From Nodosilinea sp. FACHB-141 (GTDB lineage: Bacteria > Cyanobacteriota > Cyanobacteriia > Phormidesmidales > Phormidesmidaceae), in the NCBI RefSeq assembly GCF_014696135.1, contig NZ_JACJPP010000011.1:744001-808000 (forward strand): DNA of 64,000 bases, given 5' to 3'. Below, one piece after another: positions 43,386 to 54,300 of this stretch; the stretch's first letter is position 1; each line of letters opens with the position of its first letter. A program made the translations under genes and the position numbers. The notes below the pieces were generated by a model. The model was not told the origin of the DNA and did not search any database. It saw only the letters and a list, made by a program, of their open reading frames with translations.

Positions 43386-46300
43386 ATGGAGCTGAGCGAC
43401 ATCCTAGACAGCTATATTTACTTAGATCTGGAGGTGGACTTAAAAGGCCAGATCTTCAGCTACGGTCTGCTGTCGTCTGCCCATACCTTTCAGGCCTCTC
43501 AAGAACAAGCGCAGGATGTTCACAGCCAGCTCATTCACGCGCTCCAGACCCAGGGCACCCTCTGCGGCCACAACTTCCGCCGCTTTGACCAGGTTCACCT
43601 CACCCGTCAATGGCCTGAGCTAGACCCTTTACAAATCATCGATACCCTAGAACTCTCGCTGCTGGCCTTTGCCCTAGAGCCCTCCCATCGGCTGCAAAAA
43701 GACTACAAGCTCAGCGACTACGCCAGCAACGACCCCCTCGAAGATGTCAGAGCCACCCGCCTACTGCTCGAACAATGCCTGAAAAACCTGGGCCAACACC
43801 CAGCGTCCGTAAGACAGCTCTACACCTGGCTGCTCACCCACGGAGAAACCACCGCCGATGCCGCCTACCGCAGCTTGTTTGAGCCCCTAGGCTGGCTTCC
43901 TGAAGCGCCCCCAGCCCTGAGCGCTCTATCCCCGAACGTTCTCACGGCCCTCTCGTCTGACGCTCTTGACTACATCTGGGGCATTCTGCAGCGCGAGGCC
44001 GACTTCGACCGTCGTTTCATCATCGCTGCCCTACTGGTCTGGAACTTTGAGCGCAACCAGCACCAGTCCAAGCAAGCTCCCTCGGCCTGGCTCAACCATC
44101 TGCCCCAGTTTCAAGACACCTTAGATCAGCTGTTCCCAGTTACGCCAGCGGGGTTTACCTATCAACCATTCCTAGAAGCCTTTGACATTCTAAGCTTTCG
44201 AGGCGTTCAAGAAGAAGCCGTTCAGGCCATTATCGCCCAACAAAACCCGCTGATTCTGATGCCCACTGGGGGCGGCAAATCCCTCTGCTACCAACTACCC
44301 GCCCTGATGTATTACCGCTGCCAGTGGGGGCTAACGGTCTGCATTTCACCCCTCCAGGCCTTGATGGAAGACCAGGTGGTAGATCTAGAATCTCAAGGGC
44401 TCGACTTCGCTACCTTCATCAACGGCAACTTACCAGCAGCGGTGCGGGCCGAACGGCTAGAAGCTCTACGCAATGGCCAAAAAGGCCTGCTCTACATCAG
44501 CCCAGAACAGCTCCGCTCCGTCAGCATCCGTAACCTTTTACGAGAGCGTCCGCCTGCCCTATGGGTAATTGATGAGGTCCACTGCGTCAGCCAGTGGGGG
44601 CAAGACTTCCGTCCCGACTACCGCTACATTCCCAAGTTCATTCACGATCTCTACGATGCCCTGGGCCGCCCTCTACCCGCTCTAGCTCTGCTCACGGCCA
44701 CCGCTACTGCCCAGGTACGTGACGATATCTGCCAGCTTTTTCAGCAGCAGTCACTCACCGTCCACCGCCAAATTGCGGCGGGCATTCATCGCGACAACCT
44801 CAACTACCAAGTGCTCCCGGTCAACGGCAATAAAGACCCGCTCATTGTGGAAGCCGTGCAGCGGGCGCTTGACCAGGGGGGCTGCGCCCTGGTCTACACC
44901 GCCCTGCGCCGCGATGCCGAGCGTTTGGCCACCATGCTTCAGCGGCACGATATTCAGGCCCAGCACTACCACGGCAAAGTGCCCAAAGAGAAAAAGAGCG
45001 AGCTGCTCAATGCCTTTAAGAATGGCGATCTAAACGTGGTGACGGCCACCTGTGCCTTTGGTATGGGCATTAACCGCAAAGATGTACGAGCTGTCGTTCA
45101 CAACACCCCTAGCGGCAGCCTGGAAGGCTACATCCAAGAAGCGGGCCGAGCCGGTCGAGATGGTGACCCCGCCAACTGCGTGCTGCTGTTTGACCCGCAA
45201 GATTTAGAGATGCTTTTCTTTTTGAAGAGTCTGAATCATCTGTCTACCACTGACTTAAGAAATATCTTTGCGGCACTGCGGGGGGTGCGCGATCGCCTAA
45301 ATCCTTCTGGCACCGTTACAGAAGACTGGTTCTGGGTCACCACCGACGAGATCTACCAAACCAGCGACCTGGATGACCGCTTTGCCACCGACGACGACCA
45401 GCGAGAAACCAAAATGCGGGTGGCCCTGCACCACCTGGAAGATTTTGGGTTGATCGAGCGGGCTGAGAATTTGTCTACGGTGGTGCAGTTTCATCTGAAG
45501 CAGTCTACCTCAGCTCAGTCTTGGCAGATGTTTCTAACCTATAGCCGCCAAAAAGGACTTAAACAGGGTGAGATCAAGTCTTTCGAGCGGCTGATCTACA
45601 GCATGTATTTGGTACAACAGCAGCACCAGCAAGAAGGCGAACGAATATCGTTAGAGCGTCTCAGCGATGAGGCGGGCATTCCAGTGCTGGAGTTGCCTGC
45701 TCGCATTCGAGAACTGCAACGGGCCGGGGTTTGTACCTCTCAGCTGCCGCTAACGCTGTTGGTGACTAAAGCCGTAAAAGGCGATGCCAAACTCACCTAT
45801 GGGCGCTACTGCACCCTAGAAGAACAGCTCCTGAGCTATTTGGCCGATAAGGTGGGCGACAAACCTAGCCATGTGGTTAACCCCCGCAAACTGGCTACCT
45901 TTCTAGATGCCGATCGCAGCCAAAAGCTCAGAGATACCAACCTGACTACCCTGCTAGAAGGATGGCAAGCGCTGGGCTGGGTCAGACTAAAACGACTCAG
46001 CGGGGGGCTGATACAGATCAGCACTCCCCATGCAGACTCTGGCCCTCTATCGCAGGTGATCGGCTGGCTGCCTCGCCACCAAAAGCTCTGCACCAAGTTG
46101 CTAGACGCCCTGTATGCCGAAATTGACAACACCCTAGAGACCAAGACCGGGGCTCGATTAGTGGTGCAGTGCGACTTTGAGACGCTGTTGGAGACGGTGT
46201 GCGAGCGCTCTATCCCGACAGAAATAGAGGCCCAGCAGCTCCGGCGCACGCTGATCTGGCTCCATGAGCGAGAAATTGTGCGGTTGACGGATGGGCTTAC

Positions 46301-48464
46301 CCTGTTCCACCAGGCCCTAAAGGTGAGAGTCTTCAAAGGGGCCAACCTCAAAACGATCTACAGCCGTTACCCAACCCTAGAAGAGCACTACAAAGAACAG
46401 GCCTGCAAGACTCACCTGATGGCGAAGTACGGCGAGCTGGCAGAGAATGACCAAGCACGTCATCAGCTCGTAGACGACTACTTTACCCTCACCCGCGAAG
46501 ACTTCACGGCGGCCTACCCTGGTCTGAGTCAGCGCCCGGTTACCCAGGCCGACTACGACGCCATTATGGGGCCGCTTAATGCCTCCCAAAAGGTGATTGT
46601 AGAAGCAGACTCTGCTGCAATCTCGGTCATTGCTGGCCCTGGCTCAGGGAAGACCCGCACCATCGTTCATCGCATTGCCTACCTGATTAAGGTAAAGCGG
46701 GTGGCTCCCGATCGCATCGTGGTGCTGGCCTACAACCGCAATGCCGTGCGAGAACTGCGCCTGCGATTGCAGGATCTAATCGGCAACCTAGCCTCTCGAC
46801 TGCGGGTCTACACTTTCCACGGCTTGGCCCTAGCTCTACTGGGTCGCACGCTTGAAGAGACTACTACCCCGACCCACAAGCGCCAAGACATCGAAAAACG
46901 ATTCGACAACTTACTGAAGGATGCCTGCGACCTGCTGGAGAGCCGAGAGGACGACGATGATGACATCCAGCTCCGCCGTATCCGGCTTTTGGGGAACACC
47001 GAGCACATTTTTGTGGATGAGTACCAGGATGTGACCGAGCAGGAGTATCGCCTGATCCGGCTGATTTCAGGATTAGACGACAAAGAAGACCAAAGCCAGT
47101 CGGTGCAAATCAACCTCTGTGTGATTGGCGACGACGATCAAAATATTTACGGCTTTCGCGGAGCAGACGCCAAATTCATCCTCCAGTTTAAGGCTGAATA
47201 CCAGGCTAAACAGTTTTTGCTGACGGAGAACTATCGCTCAACAGAATCCATCATTGCCGTAGGCAATCGGGTGATTCAAAACAACCGCTACCGCTGTAAG
47301 CAAACGCCAGAAGAGCAGGTCTGTATTGATAGTGCCAGAATTGGGCAAGTAGGAGAGCCGGTGAAAGCACGGCTGTTTGCTACGCTAACAGCCCAGGCAA
47401 TTTGGGTCACCAAGCAGGTGCGCCAGTGGCTAGACCAGGGCACACTGCCAAACGAAATTGCCATCTTGGCTAAGGAATGGGATCAGCTCAGCGAAATCAG
47501 AGCCCTGCTGGAGCGGTTAGCGGGCATTCCTACCTATGCCCTAAAGGGGCGCGACGTTAAGCTGATTCGCCATTCGGTGACCCATCAGCTTTTGAAGCAG
47601 CTGCAAGCAAATCCAACCCTAACCCTAACTGAGGCTGAGTCAGTGCGACAACGGTTTCAAAATTTCTTTGAGCGCAAGGGGCGCAGCCTTACAGAGCCAA
47701 CCGTTAAGACCCTACTGAAAATAGCCGATGACTTAGATAAAGAGCGAGGGTACGGTTCCGAAGATCTGGCAACGCCCATTACTACTGAGGAAATTGCCAC
47801 ATCTATCTATGAATTCAGCGAAAGCCCCAACAACTCCCTCACCGATGAAGACGCTATTTTAGTCACCAGTTGCCATGGGGCGAAGGGGCTGGAATTCTCG
47901 AAGGTGATCTTGCTGACTGACAAATTTTCTGAGGCTGAGCATCAGCTTGAGGATGAAAGGCGGCTGTTTTATGTTGCCACAACCCGCGCTAAGGAAGAGC
48001 TGATCTTGTGCAGCACTAGATCTGTGCAGTTTTTGAAAGAAACCTCAATTGAGCCAAAAATTGAGCGCATGGATTCGGTTGTGCTGCCTGGCCGAATTCA
48101 TTATTTTGACTTTGTTCCTAGCAAGCCTAAGGCCATTGGAGATATTAATTTAGGGTATTCAGCAACGCGAAAACAGCAGAACATCATCGAAAAGATGCGC
48201 GAAGGTGATTTACTAAATCTAAGGCGTAATCGCTATCGCAATGGCTGGAACATTCTGACCAAAGACCTAATTGAAATTGGCTCATTGTCTAAAGATTGCA
48301 ATAAACTTCTCATAGATAAAGGACTTAATCCAGATCAGTTCCATTTTCATTCTGGAGAAGTGCAAGTCCGATTTATATACCGTTTTGTCAAAACCGCTGA
48401 AGACTCTGACGAGATTTTAGAAGATCACTATGTCGTTATCCCACAAATACGCATTTATCGGTAA
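43386..48464 (+). CDS. DEDD exonuclease - RecQ helicase - UvrD helicase triple fusion
   Basis: A 1692-residue protein. Residues 10-140 look like a DnaQ/DEDD 3'-5' exonuclease (YLDLEVD, LCGHNFRRFD, DPLEDVRATRLL). Residues 265-620 are a RecQ-type SF2 helicase (PTGGGKSLCYQLPAL near 292, VIDEVHCVSQWGQDFRPDY near 395, QEAGRAGRDGDP near 585). Residues 620-1040 hold winged-helix-like and linker regions. Residues 1055-1600 are a UvrD/Rep SF1 helicase (IAGPGSGKTRTIVHRIAY near 1080, VDEYQDV near 1210, ATTRAKEELILC near 1540). The enzyme could unwind and degrade DNA in both polarities. It starts the operon that runs through RNase III and RelE-UvrD to drmABC. Confidence 0.85.
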   Translation: MELSDILDSYIYLDLEVDLKGQIFSYGLLSSAHTFQASQEQAQDVHSQLIHALQTQGTLCGHNFRRFDQVHLTRQWPELDPLQIIDTLELSLLAFALEPSHRLQKDYKLSDYASNDPLEDVRATRLLLEQCLKNLGQHPASVRQLYTWLLTHGETTADAAYRSLFEPLGWLPEAPPALSALSPNVLTALSSDALDYIWGILQREADFDRRFIIAALLVWNFERNQHQSKQAPSAWLNHLPQFQDTLDQLFPVTPAGFTYQPFLEAFDILSFRGVQEEAVQAIIAQQNPLILMPTGGGKSLCYQLPALMYYRCQWGLTVCISPLQALMEDQVVDLESQGLDFATFINGNLPAAVRAERLEALRNGQKGLLYISPEQLRSVSIRNLLRERPPALWVIDEVHCVSQWGQDFRPDYRYIPKFIHDLYDALGRPLPALALLTATATAQVRDDICQLFQQQSLTVHRQIAAGIHRDNLNYQVLPVNGNKDPLIVEAVQRALDQGGCALVYTALRRDAERLATMLQRHDIQAQHYHGKVPKEKKSELLNAFKNGDLNVVTATCAFGMGINRKDVRAVVHNTPSGSLEGYIQEAGRAGRDGDPANCVLLFDPQDLEMLFFLKSLNHLSTTDLRNIFAALRGVRDRLNPSGTVTEDWFWVTTDEIYQTSDLDDRFATDDDQRETKMRVALHHLEDFGLIERAENLSTVVQFHLKQSTSAQSWQMFLTYSRQKGLKQGEIKSFERLIYSMYLVQQQHQQEGERISLERLSDEAGIPVLELPARIRELQRAGVCTSQLPLTLLVTKAVKGDAKLTYGRYCTLEEQLLSYLADKVGDKPSHVVNPRKLATFLDADRSQKLRDTNLTTLLEGWQALGWVRLKRLSGGLIQISTPHADSGPLSQVIGWLPRHQKLCTKLLDALYAEIDNTLETKTGARLVVQCDFETLLETVCERSIPTEIEAQQLRRTLIWLHEREIVRLTDGLTLFHQALKVRVFKGANLKTIYSRYPTLEEHYKEQACKTHLMAKYGELAENDQARHQLVDDYFTLTREDFTAAYPGLSQRPVTQADYDAIMGPLNASQKVIVEADSAAISVIAGPGSGKTRTIVHRIAYLIKVKRVAPDRIVVLAYNRNAVRELRLRLQDLIGNLASRLRVYTFHGLALALLGRTLEETTTPTHKRQDIEKRFDNLLKDACDLLESREDDDDDIQLRRIRLLGNTEHIFVDEYQDVTEQEYRLIRLISGLDDKEDQSQSVQINLCVIGDDDQNIYGFRGADAKFILQFKAEYQAKQFLLTENYRSTESIIAVGNRVIQNNRYRCKQTPEEQVCIDSARIGQVGEPVKARLFATLTAQAIWVTKQVRQWLDQGTLPNEIAILAKEWDQLSEIRALLERLAGIPTYALKGRDVKLIRHSVTHQLLKQLQANPTLTLTEAESVRQRFQNFFERKGRSLTEPTVKTLLKIADDLDKERGYGSEDLATPITTEEIATSIYEFSESPNNSLTDEDAILVTSCHGAKGLEFSKVILLTDKFSEAEHQLEDERRLFYVATTRAKEELILCSTRSVQFLKETSIEPKIERMDSVVLPGRIHYFDFVPSKPKAIGDINLGYSATRKQQNIIEKMREGDLLNLRRNRYRNGWNILTKDLIEIGSLSKDCNKLLIDKGLNPDQFHFHSGEVQVRFIYRFVKTAEDSDEILEDHYVVIPQIRIYR

Positions 48465-48470
48465 TTGGTT

Positions 48471-49100
48471 ATGAGCTATCTGTCTATCAAACTTGAAGTG
48501 GCTAAGCGTGCGATCGCCTTTCCCCGATTCCACAGTGACGACCTGCTTGAAATTGCCCTCACCGACCCCTGCACCCTCAATGAGATTGATCTTTCTAAGC
48601 CAGAACAAGAGCAGCGCGAGCGTGAATATCGTCGCCTCGCTTATCTTGGCGATGCTCTAATAGACTCAGTTCTCGCTGATTACCTCTACCGTACAGATCA
48701 TGATCTCACCAAAGCTGATTTTGATGATTGGAGGAAGGCACTTGTCAATAAACATGGCCTTACTGAGTTTGCTATAAAGTTAGGCTTGCCTGACTACAGC
48801 TCTTCCTGGAAGCGCAAAAACCGCAAACTTCCGAAGAACGAGCCTCGAACATGGGGCGAAATGTTCGAGGCCGTGGTGGGCGTGCTGTTTTTGGACGCCG
48901 ACCGGGATTTTAACAAAGTTGCGCAGTGGTTGTGCGATCGCTTCCTTCGCGATGCCGTCACAGCCCATGAGGTTCATAGGAATAAGGGAGATAACGAAGG
49001 CTATGAATTCGATGATGACGAAGACCCAACGTTAGTCACCTCCGACGACTACGCCGAGATGATGGGGCTATCGTGGTCTGATGGCGTCTCATTCACTTGA
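48471..49100 (+). CDS. RNase III domain protein
   Basis: A 209-residue protein with the RNase III signature: YRRLAYLGDALIDSVLADYLY near residue 53 (for ERLEFLGDAVL) and WGEMFEAVVGVLFLD near residue 130, together supplying the Glu/Asp metal ligands. No C-terminal double-stranded-RNA-binding domain follows; the tail is acidic instead. It starts six bases after the helicase fusion gene stop, so the two are coupled. Alternative start TTG 48465 is less likely. A role in cutting structured RNA during phage response is inference. Confidence 0.8.
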   Translation: MSYLSIKLEVAKRAIAFPRFHSDDLLEIALTDPCTLNEIDLSKPEQEQREREYRRLAYLGDALIDSVLADYLYRTDHDLTKADFDDWRKALVNKHGLTEFAIKLGLPDYSSSWKRKNRKLPKNEPRTWGEMFEAVVGVLFLDADRDFNKVAQWLCDRFLRDAVTAHEVHRNKGDNEGYEFDDDEDPTLVTSDDYAEMMGLSWSDGVSFT

Positions 49101-49232
49101 GCGATCGCGCTGAACCCCTAATAAAGGCTAGATAAAGAAGACCAGGGATCTCCGCTCCACCCTGGGAACCTTAAGCATAATGGCCACCGACGGCTTGATC
49201 GAGGCTTCCCACCAACACGGCCCCAAGATTCC

Positions 49233-51335
49233 ATGGCAGATACCTGGCTCATCACCCAAAAGCCCTCCTTCATAACTGAATGGATGGGGCTACCCCCCAA
49301 AGAAAGCCACCAGGTACTCGAAAAAATCAACCTGCTGCTGCAAGACCCCACCCCCGACGCCAAAGTCAAAAAGCAGCTCAAATACATGGGGGGCAAGCTC
49401 CACCGCCTGCGGGCCGGTCGCTACCGCATCTTCTACACCTTTGAGCATCCCTACGTTAGCCTGCTCGCCCTCCGCAAACGCGACGACGACACCTACGACG
49501 ACAATATCGACGCAGAATTTCTAGGCGGGCTCGACCCCGACTTAACCGGCGGTTCCCAACCCCAGCAGCCCAACTGGGAAAAAATCTTTGCACCTCAAGA
49601 AACCCCTAAAACCCCGTTGCCCGAGCCGATCACTGCCGACCTGCTGGAGCGCCTGCGCATCCCCAAAGTCTGCCACCCTCGCCTACTACCCATTCAAGAC
49701 CGCGAGACCCTATTCGACTGTCCCGGCATCCCCGACGATATCATCCTCAAACTTGACGAATACCTGTTTGAGCGCCCCTTGATAGAAGTGCTCCAACAGC
49801 CCGACTTTATTGCCCATGACACCGCCGACCTACTGCGCTTCAAAGCAGGCGACTTGCTGGGTTTCTTGCTGAAGCTCAACCCCGAGCAAGAAAAATTTGT
49901 CACCTGGGCCGCCAACGCCAAAGGTCCCACCCTGCTCAAAGGTAGCCCCGGCACCGGCAAAAGCACCGTCGCCCTCTACCGCACCCGCGAAATTCTTCAC
50001 CGGCTCAAAGCTGCTGGGGTTGAGTCTCCCCGCATTCTCTTCACCACCTATACCAATGCCCTGGTTACCTTCAGTGAGCAACTGCTGAAACAGCTTCTGG
50101 GCGATGACCTGCGCTATGTGGAAGTCAAAACTGCCGATAAGAAGATTGGGGCCTTAATCCATAGTGTGACTGGAAAACCAAACATTGTCGATGACCGGGA
50201 TCTGAAGCAAATTCTGGCAAAGGTGATGGATGCTGTGATGGCGTCCTTACCCGGCAACCTACTCCAGCAGCAGGCCCAGAGACTCATTCTAGAGCGGCTA
50301 CCCTCTGACTATCTGCTCGAAGAAATCGGCAGCATCATCGAGAGCCGGGAGCTAACCACCCTGGAAGACTACCAGGCCACCTCACGGGCCGGGCGCATGG
50401 TGCCCCTGAACCGGGTGCAGCGGCAGGCCATCTGGCATCTGAGAGAACACCTCAACCAGCACCTTGCCGCCCAGGGGTGGGAAACCTGGGAGCAGCTCCG
50501 TAGCCGGGGCGCAGAACTACTGCGCACGCTGGAAAATCCACCCGTTTACGATGCCGTGATTGTGGATGAAGCCCAGGATTTGCCCCCCAACACCCTGCGC
50601 TTTTTGGTGCAGCTCTGCCAAGCACCCAATCGGCTATTCATCACTGCCGATGCCAACCAATCGATCTACGGCAGCAGCTTCCGCTGGGGCGACGTTCATA
50701 GCGACCTCAGGTTTGTGGGCCGCACTGGCATCCTACGCACGAACCACCGCACCACCGCAGAAATTGACACCGCTGCCCACCACTACCTCCAAGCTGGGCT
50801 ACTCGACGACGAACTCATTGAGCGGCAGTACATCAACTACGGCCCACCCCCAGCGGTGCGAGCGGTGGCAGACACCGCTGCCGAAGGTCAGCTCCTGGCC
50901 CAGTTTTGCCGCATGGCCGCCAGGGAATTTCGCCTGGGCATCGACGCCTGCGCTATTCTCACCCCTAGCGAGCGCTCCGGGAAAGACATTGCTGGGCAAC
51001 TTAGCTATCTAGGTCTCGAAGCGACTTTCATGGGCAGCAAAGAACTAGACCTAAACAAGACCGGCGTCAAAGTGCTGACGCTGAAAGGAGCTAAGGGGCT
51101 AGAGTTTCCGATTGTGGCGATCGCCGGTTTCATCGGCAGTCGCTTCCCCTACATGCCCAAAGCCACCCCCGAAGAGGCCGTTCAGGAAATTCTCACCCGC
51201 GAACGCCGTACTCTATTTGTGGGCATGACCCGCGCCATGCGGGCTTTACTGGTAGTAGTCCCTGAAAAGAAACCCTCAGTTTTGCTACAAGGCTTTGACG
51301 AATCGCTCTGGAATTTAGGTAAGACGACAGCATGA
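49233..51335 (+). CDS. RelE-like domain fused to UvrD-type helicase
   Basis: A 700-residue fusion. Residues 1-85 match a RelE/ParE-fold toxin domain (DTWLITQKPSFITEWMGL, LLQDPTPDAKVKKQLKYM, LHRLRAGRYRIFYTF). Residues about 200-700 form an SF1 helicase: LLKGSPGTGKSTVALYR near 237, VIVDEAQDLPPNTLRF near 443, LTLKGAKGLEFPIVAIAGF near 615 and LFVGMTRAMRALLVV near 665. The stop overlaps the drmA start by four bases (ATGA), so it is translated with the DISARM core. Family members with this fusion are known in bacteria; the tie to DISARM is the notable point. Confidence 0.82.
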   Translation: MADTWLITQKPSFITEWMGLPPKESHQVLEKINLLLQDPTPDAKVKKQLKYMGGKLHRLRAGRYRIFYTFEHPYVSLLALRKRDDDTYDDNIDAEFLGGLDPDLTGGSQPQQPNWEKIFAPQETPKTPLPEPITADLLERLRIPKVCHPRLLPIQDRETLFDCPGIPDDIILKLDEYLFERPLIEVLQQPDFIAHDTADLLRFKAGDLLGFLLKLNPEQEKFVTWAANAKGPTLLKGSPGTGKSTVALYRTREILHRLKAAGVESPRILFTTYTNALVTFSEQLLKQLLGDDLRYVEVKTADKKIGALIHSVTGKPNIVDDRDLKQILAKVMDAVMASLPGNLLQQQAQRLILERLPSDYLLEEIGSIIESRELTTLEDYQATSRAGRMVPLNRVQRQAIWHLREHLNQHLAAQGWETWEQLRSRGAELLRTLENPPVYDAVIVDEAQDLPPNTLRFLVQLCQAPNRLFITADANQSIYGSSFRWGDVHSDLRFVGRTGILRTNHRTTAEIDTAAHHYLQAGLLDDELIERQYINYGPPPAVRAVADTAAEGQLLAQFCRMAAREFRLGIDACAILTPSERSGKDIAGQLSYLGLEATFMGSKELDLNKTGVKVLTLKGAKGLEFPIVAIAGFIGSRFPYMPKATPEEAVQEILTRERRTLFVGMTRAMRALLVVVPEKKPSVLLQGFDESLWNLGKTTA

Positions 51336-54300
51336 CGGTCATCAAGCTTCCATCTGTGCTTCCTGGCGATCTCGACCTGAAAGTGATTAACCAGCAGCTG
51401 CAAGACCGCACGGCTCAGCTCGACTGGAGCGCTGTCGTTTCTGCCCCGGCAGTGGCGCTGTCGATTCTACTCGATGGTCTCGATCCGTCGGACGATGCCG
51501 AGACCCTAGGGTTTGAGGGGGCGATCGCCGATACCATCATCCAAGACATCATCGCCTACTTCAACCAGCGTCCAGCTTTGCCTAAGTCCCAAAAGTCTTC
51601 TCAAAAAAAGCCTCAGGCCCAGCAGCCTGAAGTTTGGGAACAGCCTGAAGCATCCCCAGACTCGCCAGAAGTTCCTGATCCAGGGGAAGAAAGCGGTTTC
51701 TATACGACCGAAGACGAAGCAGACGATTCCCCAGAAGCCAAGGCCAGTCAGGGTGACTATCGCGTGCTTAAAACCGCAACGTCCTTTGAGATTCGCCAGG
51801 AGCTAGAGGAGCGCATTCTTAAGGATTTACTTGGCCCTGCTGGAGGCGAGTACGAGGAAATTGACGAAGGCCGGGTGAGCGATCGCTACTTGGTCGGTCT
51901 GGTCGCTCCCCTCCACCGCCGCAAGCGTCAGGATGCCGCTACCACTGCCACTGACTCAGCCCAAGATCTCACGGGTCGCCCCGGCACCGTCGATGAAGGC
52001 CCCGAGCAGCGGGATGGCCTACCCATTGCCGGTAACGACACCGCAGAGGATGGCAGCACCGAAGCTGGTAACGCTGTGGCTGAGAGCATGTTTCCCTCTT
52101 CACTGGGTCTGACATTCTGTGTCAGCGGGGAAGCGAAGACCATTCAGGTGACGGCTGGATGGGGACAGTACGAGCGCGATCGCAGTCAGACCCTCACCAC
52201 CGAAGCAGGCAACGCCAAAACTGTCTGGAAGCGCATACCGATTCGTAGCCAGTCTCAGCCCATTCCCCTCCAGCCTGGCCCCATAGAAGACTGGCAAATC
52301 CACCCTGACTACGGCGTTTTTGTCCGAGGGCAGATCCGGCGGCAAGATAACGACTGGATTGTCAGTTTGTTTTTAGTCAACGGTCAGACTGAATATGAAA
52401 CCAACCCTGACCAAAGCTGGCTGTTTCAGCCCGAGCTAAAGGTCAAATCTGGGGACGCCAGCGACCCCGAAGTTTTTATCAAACGCGCCCCTGTTCGTCA
52501 CACCGATCACAAGCTTGACCTCCTCTTCCACGCCGAAGAGCAGGACATGAAAATGCTCTACCGCAAGCAGGTGGAGTTTGCTGTGGGCCACGGGGTGGGC
52601 GTCCACGCCACGGTTGCCGATCAGACACCAATGCGAGCGATCGCTTTAGAAACCCGCGTCGTTCCGGCTTACGAGGTGCCTAAGACAACCCCACCCACCC
52701 AAAAAGAAATTCCAGCACTCGCCGAGCTAGAGCTGGACATGAAAGCCCTGGCAGAGACCTCCGCCGCAGATCTGCCAGATAAGTTGGCGGCCCTGCCTAT
52801 GGCCTACGCTCAGTGGATTGCCGACCAGACCGCTTTGATTGAGAATCCGGCTGAATCCCTCGAAGAACATCGAGAAGCCGCCAACCGAGCCCTAGAGCGG
52901 TGCGAAACTGCCCTCAACCGCATCCGCGAGGGCATTGAGATGCTCCGGCAAAATCCCCAGGCGGCCCAGGCCTTTCAGTTTATGAACCGGGCTATGTACC
53001 TCCAGCGGTGGCAGTCACTCTACGCCGCGAAGGTACGCCAGGGAGAAGCCGCCGATAGTGACATTATCGAGAGCCCGACCTGGTTTCCCTTTCAGCTGGC
53101 CTTCATTCTGCTGAACCTGCCTAGCTCTACCGATCTGCACCACCGCGATCGCAGCCATGAAACCGATGCGATCGCCGACCTGCTCTGGTTCCCCACGGGC
53201 GGCGGCAAGACCGAGGCCTACCTGGGCCTAGCTGCCTACACCATGGGTCTACGGCGGCTCCAGGGTACCGTTGCTGGCCGCTCTGGGGCCGCTGGGGTGG
53301 CCGTGCTGATGCGCTATACCCTCCGGCTGCTGACCCTCCAACAATTTCAGCGGGCCACAGCGCTGATCTGCGCCTGCGAAGTCATTCGCCGTGAAGACCC
53401 CGGCACCTGGGGCCAAGAACCCTTCCGCATTGGCCTCTGGGTGGGCATGAAAACGACCCCCAACCGCACCGACGACAGCGAAGCCGTGATCGATGCCCTG
53501 CGCGGCCATCGGCCACCCCCCAGCAGCGGATCGCCCTACCAGCTCACCGCCTGCCCCTGGTGCGGCTCAGCCATCGACAAGGGCAAGCACCTATCGGTGA
53601 GTTCCGTCAAAAAGGGGACTGGGCGCACCCTAGTACACTGCGGCGATGCCCTGGGCCGCTGCCCCTTCAGCAAAAAGCAGGCCAAGGACGAGGGGCTACC
53701 GATCATTGTCGTGGATGAAGAAATTTACCGACGACTGCCCACTCTGCTGATTGCCACTGTAGATAAGTTTGCCCAAATGCCCTGGAAAGGGGAGACCCAG
53801 ATGCTGTTTGGGCAGGTGGATGGCTACTGCGATCGCCACGGCTACCGTTCCCCCGAAGTTGACGATTCTAACTCCCATCCGGCCCGCTACGGCCTGCCCA
53901 AGGCTAAGACCCAGCCGATGAATCCCCTGCGCCCGCCCGACCTGATTATTCAGGATGAGCTGCACCTGATCAGCGGCCCCCTGGGCACCCTGGTGGGCCT
54001 CTACGAAACCGCCATTGACCGACTTGCCTCCTGGGAAGTCGATGGCCAGCGGGTACGCCCCAAGGTGATCGCCTCTACCGCTACCATTCGCCAAGCCCAA
54101 GACCAGGTTCACAGCCTCTTTGTCCGCAAAGTCGAGGTGTTTCCACCCCAGGGGCTAGAGGTGGGCGACAACTTCTTCTCCCGCCAGCGTGCCCCCAGCG
54201 AAGAGCACCCAGGCCGCCTCTATCTCGGTATCTGCGCCACCGGGCGACGGCTCAAAGCCGCCACCATTCGCACCTACACTGCTATCTTGGCCGCAGCTCA

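Noticed and set aside
43386-48464. Considered a sequencing fusion of separate recQ and uvrD genes
   Set aside because: The frame is open for 1692 codons with continuous codon use and a plausible linker, so it reads as a true fusion.
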